From: Zygaena filipendulae
Taxonomy: Eukaryota; Arthropoda; Insecta; Lepidoptera; Zygaenidae
Length of the DNA: 64,000 nt
Assembly (NCBI GenBank): GCA_907165275.2
Contig: OU015668.1
Coordinates: forward strand, 10,535,658 to 10,599,657
Direction of reading: 5' to 3'
Of the stretch, positions 56,335-64,000 are shown one piece after another (positions within the stretch are counted from its first letter, which is position 1; the number at the start of each line of letters is the position of its first letter). Both the position numbers and the translations under genes were made by a program. The notes beneath the pieces were generated by a model. The model had not been told where the DNA came from, did not search any database, and saw nothing but the letters and a program-made list of their open reading frames with translations.

Positions 56335-56860
56335 CTAGCTGTCTCGCGCGGTTTCACCCGCGATAATGGGCATGTTGACTAAGTTTTTTTTAGTCCGTCT
56401 TGTAGATTATTAAAAAATATTGGACAAGTATTTTTTCTTTTTTTACGTAATCAAAAAATAACGGCGATATATTGAGTTGAAATTTCGCGTGACGTCACTA
56501 TTATGACAGTTTTTATGGCGGTTTTAGCGGTTAGTGACGTCACGACCCCCTCACCCTAAACTTTAATGCGCGTTATCTCTGTATATTTTAATTTATTAGA
56601 AAAAGCAAAAAATACGTGTATATTGTTTTTTTATTTTCTAACTGACGGACTAATTAGAATTTTGATTTTCAAAAGTAGTCCACATCCCCATTTCGGAGTT
56701 TCTGCGGGAATTCCGGATTACAAATATAGCCTATGTTACTCAGGAATAATATAGCTTTCTGATGGTGGAATTTTTGAAATCAGTCCAGTAGTTTTTGAGT
56801 TAAATCTTAACAAACAAACAAAAAATTTAATGTTTCCTCTTTATAATATTAGTATAGAAA
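56335..56860 (-). repeat. Helitron-like element split by an ACGTGTCC MITE
   Basis: CTAGCTGTCTCGCGCGGTTTCACCCGCGATAAT, then after the MITE ATTTCGGAGTTTCTGCGGGAATTCC, and CAGTAGTTTTTGAGTTAAATC to TTATAATATTAGTATAGA. Removing 56368-56699 and one AT gives CGATAATTTCGG, the uninterrupted family sequence. Confidence 0.7.
56368..56699. repeat. ACGTGTCC MITE family copy inside a Helitron
   Basis: Ends GGGCATGTTGACTAAG and GTAGTCCACATCCCC are partly inverted, with AT duplicated at 56366-56367 and 56700-56701. The interior is near the 57214 copy in opposite orientation. Confidence 0.75.
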
Positions 56861-57213
56861 TAGAAGATAAACCATATCACTTCCATAAGTCTTTATTTAA
56901 ATTTCTTTTTGATTCCGCAATAAATTTTCGAAATAATATCGAAACTTCTTCTAAAGCAAGCGTCAACGGCTCGTACAATTATTTATTTAATTAGTAGAAT
57001 TCTCTCAATAAATAACTCTAAGTAAGTTAATTCAAGTCTAAGAGTATCAGATACTCGTATATCTCTTTTAAACTCGCAGAGGAAACTTTTCAAATCTAAT
57101 TACGTAACTTGAGTATCACGTAATTGTTAACTTTAAACTCGGTACGGATCCTCGCGATCCGCTCAACAACGACAGCTGTTCGGAGCTCACTTATCAACTT
57201 TCAAGACGTCAAT

Positions 57214-57529
57214 GGGGATGTTGACTACTTTTGAAAATCAAAATTCTAATTAGTCCGTCAGTTAGAAAAAAAAAATAAACAATAGACGCGTATTGCTTTT
57301 CAAATTAATGAAAATATACAGAGATAAAGCGCATTAAAGTTTAGGGTGAGGGGGTCGTGACGTCACTAACCGCTAAAACCGTCCTACAAACTGTCCGGAT
57401 AGTGACGTCACGAAAGTTCAACTCAATGTATCGCCGTTATTTTTTTATTACGTAAAAAAATAAAAAATACGTGTCCAATATTTTTTATTAATCTACAAGA
57501 TGGGCTTAAAAAAATTAGTCAACATGCCC
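57214..57529. repeat. ACGTGTCC MITE family copy
   Basis: Ends GGGGATGTTGACTAC and TTAGTCAACATGCCC (14 of 15 bases paired in the outer block), AT on both sides. Interior as in 25736-26070. Confidence 0.75.
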
Positions 57530-57657
57530 ATTGACAGTTCATATAGCTCCATTGTCGTTGGTAGAAAAATCAACGAAAAAACTTACCTGCAGCAGCCAAT
57601 CGCGTTATTTTGAAACGAATCTACCAAAACAAAACCGAATCCTTTAACTATGTACAT

Positions 57658-58265
57658 ATTAATATAAAACAAAGTCCTCTGCCACGTCTGTCTGTCTGTT
57701 CGCGATAAGCTCGAAAACTAGATACCAACTGAATGTATTTTAATGCGGTTTTCACCAATAGATAGTGTGATTCATTGGGAAGGTTAAAGTATGTAATTTA
57801 TCAAGGTTTTGTTTAAGGTTAATTGGTTGAAATCCTCTCCGAAATTGGCATAATTGAAAAGCTAGTAACTATAACGATGGTAAATAACTGTTAGAACGGT
57901 CGGAAAAAGTACGTTGTTACGCTTTTATGCCTTAACTACTCAACCGATCATCATGAAATTTTGCATACATATTGTCCGAGGGACAGAGAAGGATATAATG
58001 TACTTTTATCCCGGGATTCCTGCGAGAACTCCGAAATTAAGGTAGGTGAAACAGGAGAACAGCTAGTAGGTACTATTATAAATGCGAACGTAAGTTTGTT
58101 TGTTTGTTACGCTCTAAGGCCTCAACAGCTCAACTGATCATTCCCGCGGGATTTCCGAGTCAAAAGGTACCCTAGGTCCTTTTCTAATGGGTACCTAAGG
58201 CAAAATTTCATGACAATCGATCGAAAAGTTCACAAACACAAGTTCACAGGACTATGAATAAAAAA
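57658..58265 (+). repeat. Run of Helitron-like remnants
   Basis: 57658-57830 is the reversed AAACCTTCC subtype (AAAGTCCTCTGCCACGTCTG, GAAGGTTAAAG). About 57910-58066 ends GAACAGCTAG. 58075-58265 starts ATTATAAATGCGAACGTAAG and contains CCCGCGGGATTTCCGAG. Confidence 0.5.
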
Positions 58266-58301
58266 AAAATCTTAAAAAAATAAATACGTATAATTTCTTA
58301 C

Positions 58302-58620
58302 CAACCATCGTTTTCTTGAGATTTGATAACGGAATGTGATCGGAAACTGGGAATAAGGCGCGCGGCGGCGGCGGGTGCGGCGGCGGGCGGGGGGCGGGAG
58401 GGTGTGTGGAATCAACGCAATAACCTGTCACGTATTGGGGCGGCGCACATCATACAGCTCGTTTGGGAAGCACACTCCGACGCCGAGTTAGCCGACGTAC
58501 TTTGGCAACGCGAAATGCATAGATGGTGCCAATGTTCAGTCAGTGCTGTTGGCGGCGATGTACCAGTCATTTCTTTGGTGAGAGAAAGTTAGCTTGTAGC
58601 ACTTCACAGAAATTGTTTTA
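58302..58620 (-). promoter_or_regulatory. CpG-rich patch with a candidate minus-strand first exon
   Basis: 58350-58400 is almost pure GGC/GCG sequence. On the minus strand AACG ATG GTT G|GTAAGAAA puts an ATG (58308) seven coding bases before a consensus donor. A plus-strand 89-codon frame across it has no ATG. No matching second exon was recognised. Confidence 0.3.
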
Positions 58621-60531
58621 TATTTGGTATTTATTTGATTTAATTTAGGCGCTCTTTAACTGAGCCGTTTTAATATATTATGTTAGTGATTTTCCTAACT
58701 ATAATTTAACTGACTTTGTTAATTTTTTAGATTTTAAATATTCTCATTTTTATCTTATTTGAGGACAAATAATTCTTCTTCTTAAACCTTATGTTTAAAA
58801 ATATAAAAAATGTGCTTGTACATCATCACACAGGGCCTGCACCTGACTTCAAACTAAGCAGATCTTGTACCACAGACAATATAATAATACTATACTTGTA
58901 CTACAGGCAACAAACAACAGATAAAATTTTAAAATACTCTTTTCAAATACACTAAGGATAAACAAAAATGTCCATAAAAAATACTCCTACTGTCCGGGGA
59001 CTTGCAACTGCAACAATCAAGTTCGTTAACCACTATATATAGAATATATATAAAATAAAAAAAAAATAAAAAAAAAATAAAAAAATACTGCAAGGTTAAA
59101 TTTCACGGTGTAAAGCTAAAGGTACTATGAAACACAGAAGTATACAATATTATGAATCGCTTTTTATATGATATTTTTGCCACATCTGGAATCATTTTAC
59201 GTGTCAAACCGACACAAAACTTTATACACCAAATGCCAAAGTCGACTGTACAGTCTGGGCGGATATTAGGAGAGAAAAGGTCTCCGGAACCACGCGCCGA
59301 TGAAACGCGAAAAATTGAGTTTCTTTTGAAAAAATCCAGTAATTTGTCGGCGCGATGTTGGTACATCTCCCCGCCCACGCGCCCACGCCGCGCGCCGCCC
59401 GCCCAAACCGCAAGTCACTGCATTAAATGCTTTATAATTTAATCGTGAAAACACGCTTTTTTTTTTCTTGTGAAAAATTTTTCAATTTCACACCGACCCT
59501 TTTGGGCTTGGACGAGCTTTTATAAAAAAAAATTGAACTTCGGATTGGGCTTTTTCATTAGTTGCAAAAAAGTTTGACGCAACACCTCGCTTTATATTCT
59601 TTAAGCTACGCATATATACCTACATACAATCTGTGCACTGGATTTGTTCTGAATATACTTTGACTTACCTACTTCAAATCTGTATTCTGTACGCTTTTAA
59701 CCACCCTATATTTTTTTTTTTTTATTTGAAACTAGCTATTGCCGTCGGTTTCACCTGCGTTGTATTTAGGGATTCTTTTGGAAATTATATTTCTCTCTTA
59801 TTTCTGAATCTAGCGGATGGCTGATATAAGGATTAATTTAGACTACTTTTATCAGTTCCTGGACAAATTCGCGCGGTACAGCTTGTTTAAATTAAACTAT
59901 AGGGCGAGTAGCGAAGTGCAACGTAAAAATATTAAGTTATGTAAGGCTTTTTTTAACTTATTGTGAAATGTCCGTTAAGTTGTATTGTTGTCCGTCAAGC
60001 CAAGCCAGCGGGACGGCTCACCCCTTTCATCTCGAACGCTTTGCGTCAAAGCGGCGAGGCAGCGAGTCACTCGCGTCTGCTTTGTCTTGCGTCTGTCATG
60101 AATACTGTACAAACGGCACAAAACACTCAATCCTGTATATAGGTACATGTAAAGTATAATCTACAACGTGTACTTACATACATACAGACTGTAACAAAAA
60201 TGCGTAGTAATTTTCTTTGATCGTGTGTTAGTAGGTGCGCGAAAAAAATCTTCTGGACAGCACAAAAAGCTTGTTGCAAATTTGCATGATTGATTGAAAT
60301 TAAAAAAGCAAAAAACACCAAATTTCTGGGTGATGTATTGATCCCACGGATTCGATTATACCATTGTCAAATTACTATAATATAATATGAAATTGCCAGC
60401 AAAACATTTTCAAATATAGCTGTAGGTACCTTTTTGTGACAGCCTGTATAATTATGTCCTATGTATAAATGAGGACGGTCGTTTGTAGGTCTGCTTTGTT
60501 TTTGCAGTTTAATTGTTCCGCCTGTAATATA
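58621..60531. other. Spacer, one more CpG-rich patch
   Basis: 58800-58870 has scraps of the 2058-type repeat (CAAACTAAGCAGATCTTGTACCA). 59050-59090 is (A)nT low complexity. 59270-59420 is CpG-rich with overlapping frames on both strands, none with splice support. 60000-60090 is moderately CpG-rich. Confidence 0.4.
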
Positions 60532-61042
60532 CACACCGGCAGAATTAGCGGAACATAAAAAGGCAGAGTATAGAAATAAATACGTATATATATTAAAACA
60601 AATTATTATCAGGCATGAAGTAATAAACTAATATACATCTTTTAACATCGACTTTAAGAAGTTTTTAGTTAAATTTTATTAAAAGTAATCAAAATTAAAA
60701 AAAAAGAAAAAAGTCTCTAGTTTGTGAGAACTCAGACAATGTTGCAAATAAAAGTTGAATCACGAAGGGGAAACACACGTTATTAATCGTTCATTTATTT
60801 AGTGTTAAAATCACAGTAATCTTTAATTTGCAACATTATTTGTGTACCCACAAATTAGAGAAAAAGTGTTTTTTTTTTATTATTATTTTAAATAAAATTT
60901 AATAATTTAATTACAAACTTTTAAAGTGTTAAAAGATGTATATTAATTTATTACTTCACGTCTAATTATTATTTGTTTTAATATAGATACGTAACTATTT
61001 CTATACTCTGCCTTTTTATGTTCCGCTAATTCTGCCGGTGTG
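60532..61042. repeat. ~510-bp foldback MITE with TA target duplication, copy 2
   Basis: CACACCGGCAGAATTAGCGG to CCGCTAATTCTGCCGGTGTG, flanked by TA on both sides, inverted relative to 1202-1710 (the internal CACGAAGGGGAAACACACG lies on the opposite strand). Confidence 0.85.
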
Positions 61043-61648
61043 TATATAATATTAAGGCTGTTCTACAGCACAAGTTCTACAACAATGTCACAAAGAACAT
61101 ATAGGTACGTTGCGTTTTCCACAGCCTAAAAACAGTTGTTTTCTAAGCTTTTGCTTTTGCCGTTTTCATCTGTGGTAAGCAGAGACTTTGTCTACGTTTT
61201 TTTTTTTATTTATAACTGGAACGTGAACGGTGGCGGTGAAAGAAGATAGTGGAAACCAAGTCCATACAGCCAAGTCAAATAATGCATTGCAATGCGCTTT
61301 AACCATAGCAGGAAGCTTAATCATTCCAGGTTGTACTTATAGTAAAACAATCATTAGGCGAAAGCCCCATTTTATCTTATTTTACTATTTCTAGCACTGT
61401 TCTTCACTAATAGATCACTATTAAGCAAATCACACCATACTTAGGTACTTACACAACAATTAGTACGATAAACTGATTTTCAAAACAAAGAAATAAAATT
61501 GATAATTATTCATTTCTGCTCAAATTTCCACCAAAGTCACCGTAAAATAATTGAGAACGAGCTAGCTAAGATCCATAAGATATTTTTAGGCTGGCTTGGC
61601 GCATGAGCGTAAAAAGCCTCACTAAATAAATGATTTAAAAAAAAAAAA
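61043..61648. other. Spacer, no gene
   Basis: AT-rich, poly-T at 61200. Nothing recognised. Confidence 0.4.
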
Positions 61649-61971
61649 CTAGCTGTTCTCCGCTGTTTCACCCGCGTTAATTTTGGAGGTACTGCAGGAA
61701 TTTCGGGGTAAAAAGTACCCTACGTCCATTTCTGTACCCTATGCCAAAACTTTATGAAGGTCGGTAAGTACTTTTTTCGACACTTTCAACAATGATCTTT
61801 ATATTCCAACCACTGTTACCCAAAACCTTGACAAATTATGTGCCTAAAACTTTCTCATAAATCACTCTATCTATAGGTGAAAACCGCATGAAAATCCGTT
61901 CAGTGGTTTTTGAGTTCATCGCGAACAGACAGATAGACGCACATAAAACTTTATTTTATAATATGCAGCGA
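61649..61971 (-). mobile_element. Helitron-like element, long AAACCTTCC subtype
   Basis: A|CTAGCTGTTCTCCGCTGTTTCACCCGCG at the left (3' end on the minus strand), AAAAGTACCCTACGTCCATTTC, AAAACCGCATGAAAATCCGTTC, GAACAGACAGATAGACGC, ending TTTTATAATATGCAGCGA. Confidence 0.6.
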
Positions 61972-62858
61972 ACAGATTAGCTGCTATAGTTTGAATCCAG
62001 AGCGAGCGTAGCAAAGGATTCTAGAGTGAAACCCTAAGTGCAGTCAGAGATTTTACGTACTTAATAAATTTTGAATACAGATCGCGGTGAAGGATTCTAA
62101 AATAGAATCTTGACAACAACAAATAACCAACAAAGGATATAAGTTATTCAAATCTCGGTAAAATATTTTTTTCGAAATGATATATTGTACTTACTATTTC
62201 TTTATGAAAAAAGTTGCTTTAAAAACAACATTCATTTTTGTAACAATTTCTAAAAACGTTGTCTTCGGTGTCTTTGGTGACCGAATACTAAGGAAAATAT
62301 GTTCCTAATTCAAAATAATGTAGGATTAAACGACAAAAAATATGATGCAGTGCTATACAGGCTAGAGCCCAACCTCGACTCGACCCATACAACGCGCGAG
62401 ACAAGACTCTTGAATTAATAACGATGATGGATGTACGCCGGAGACGTACATCTGTGACCTGTTACTGTTCTACATACATTGTTACTTAGTGCTGATTCTA
62501 TTATATCTATGCTTATAATGTGTCTGATCTATACATATAATAGATCTGTAGCTAGCGGCACGTGTCGAAAGATTTTTCAAGAAAACCATATTATTACTCA
62601 AATTTGTCTTTTGTTCCGTTTTCGAAGATATTCGCGTCTGTGGATTGAAATATTGCAATGGCGTCCATTCGAGTCACGGCTACTCTAAAAACTATTCTTA
62701 TATATTTTTTTTTATTTACAGACAAAAACAACAATATTTTCACCTCTTTTTTTGAAATCGGTTAAAACATTATACTTTCTGCCAGACTGTGCTAAACAGA
62801 AATTTAAAAGCCAAAAGCGATCGCTGAAGGAATTGTAAAGTTATAGTTAAAGTTATAG
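61972..62858. other. Spacer, no gene
   Basis: AT-rich, short GTTATAGTTAAAGTTATAG low complexity directly before the LINE. No exon recognised. Confidence 0.4.
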
Positions 62859-64000
62859 TTATGTAATGTTATAGTATCTTACCTCGATTCACTTTTGGAT
62901 AACATCACGGAGACTATTTGTAATAGAACAGCACCTGGTTCACACAATATTGTTCTTGGCGATTTTAACTTGGGCGGCATTCGGTGGACACAGAATAAGG
63001 ATGAATGTGATGGCGACCAGCGCAGTGCCTTGGAAAATGCACTGATTGATGTGATGGATTTCAATGATCTTCGCCAATGTAACCTCGTTCAAAATGATCT
63101 CCGTCGTACTCTGGATTTGATATTTAGTAATAATATCGAGTCGGCCTCCGTGAATGTTACTCGGAATAGTGACCCACTTTTGCCTTTGGACCATCACCAT
63201 CCGGCTCTCAGCGTCACAATTAAGTATTCTTTGGATCACAAGCTGAGGGTTAGTAAAACTGGTTCTCTAAATTTCTACATGTCTGACTATGATGGAATCA
63301 ACACTGAGCTGTCTGAAACTAATTGGTCTTCCCTTTGGCACAAGTGCCCATCTGTGGATGATAAATTAGAGGTATTCTATGACATTTTGATGTCTCTGGT
63401 GTATAAATATACCCCAATCCGTAAACCGAAAGATGATCACTTTCCTATATGGTTTAGTTCCTCCTTGATTAAACTACTCAAAGAAAAGGCGAAGTTTCAC
63501 TCTAAATTTAAAAGGTATCACAACCCCAGGGACAAAGCAACTTTTGATTTATTAAGGACACGCTGTCGCTCTCACATCAAGTCATGCTATGATACATTTA
63601 TAGTAAATGCTGCCGAAAATCTTCGCAGAAACCCCAAATACTTTTGGAAATTTATCAAACATAAACAAGGTTCTAGTGTGACTATTCCTAGCGAGCTTTA
63701 CTTGGGTGCTAAAGTAGCCTCGGGTGGTCAGGATATTTGTAATTTATTTTCAGAACATTTCCAATCAGTATATAAGGCGAAATTGAACTCTGAGTCTGTG
63801 TATTGCATTTTGTCGACGCTAACGTCAATACTTTGTCGGACTGCCCTATTACTGAGGAAGAGGTTCTAGAAAAGCTGATGCTTCTAGATCATAACAAAGG
63901 CGCTGGACCAGATCTCTTGTCGCCTTTTTTCATAAAAAACTGTGCAAAGTCACTTTATATTCCATTATGCACGATATTCAATGAATCACTACGCAGCGGA
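62859..64000 (+). mobile_element. 5'-truncated APE-type LINE (CR1/jockey group), runs past the window
   Basis: The open frame 62859-63869 starts inside the endonuclease domain. SHNIVLGDFNL is the conserved GDFN block and LDHHHPAL carries the C-terminal His of AP endonucleases. A linker follows (NPKYFWKFIKHKQ, IPSELYLG, FSEHFQSVYK). A loss of one base between about 63780 and 63817 shifts the frame. The reading then resumes with ITEEEVLEKLMLLDHNKGAG, PD (the RT-0/1 KSPGPD-like block) and continues to the window edge. No start codon or 5' UTR, so this is a dead 5'-truncated copy. Different from the LINEs at 42.9 and 51.8 kb. Confidence 0.85.

Noticed and set aside
59222..59413. Minus-strand 63-codon frame in a CpG-rich patch
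   Set aside because: Frames overlap on both strands, as expected from GC-rich sequence, and no acceptor or donor gives a continued exon.

Overview
The window looks like intergenic-rich chromosomal DNA of a moth or butterfly (Lepidoptera). It is AT-rich, genes have short exons and introns, and one Helitron-like repeat recurs about thirty times on both strands (hairpin, then CTAG at the 3' end, TCCTACTAATATTATAAA at the 5' end). Foldback MITEs and non-LTR retrotransposon tails fill most of the rest. Species cannot be fixed from sequence alone.

Layout. 0-22.5 kb: no convincing protein gene; nested repeats (237-bp and 510-bp foldback MITEs, Helitrons, a GGGTTCCGTACC foldback family, LINE tails, a minisatellite) and one isolated TATA-box plus first-exon candidate at 12.1 kb. 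22.5-25.1 kb: a two-exon minus-strand gene for a 71-residue single-pass membrane microprotein, starting beside a CpG-rich patch. 25.4-37.9 kb: two head-to-tail minus-strand zinc carboxypeptidase genes (M14A, digestive type), each 433 residues from seven exons of exactly matching lengths (86, 213, 94, 102, 216, 426, 165 bp). The downstream copy (A) carries in its 2.8-kb first intron a plus-strand gene for an acidic, internally repeated 240-residue protein of unknown function. The upstream copy (B) has Arg at the specificity position (bovine 255), copy A has Gln. 38-42 kb: repeats. 42.2-48.5 kb: two by-eye identical 530-bp LTRs enclose no recognisable gag-pol, but a decayed jockey-like LINE that itself contains an 877-bp hAT element. 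48.5-62.8 kb: Helitrons, MITEs and LINE fragments, with CpG-rich patches near 58.4 and 59.3 kb. 62.86-64 kb: a 5'-truncated APE-type LINE that runs off the window.

Functional theme. The only gene pair that clearly works together is the carboxypeptidase tandem. Both encode secreted proenzymes (signal peptide, propeptide, catalytic domain with all zinc ligands and the catalytic Glu) that would trim C-terminal residues from dietary peptides, with different P1' preferences. All splice sites and products were deduced by reading the sequence; no alignment or database search was run.
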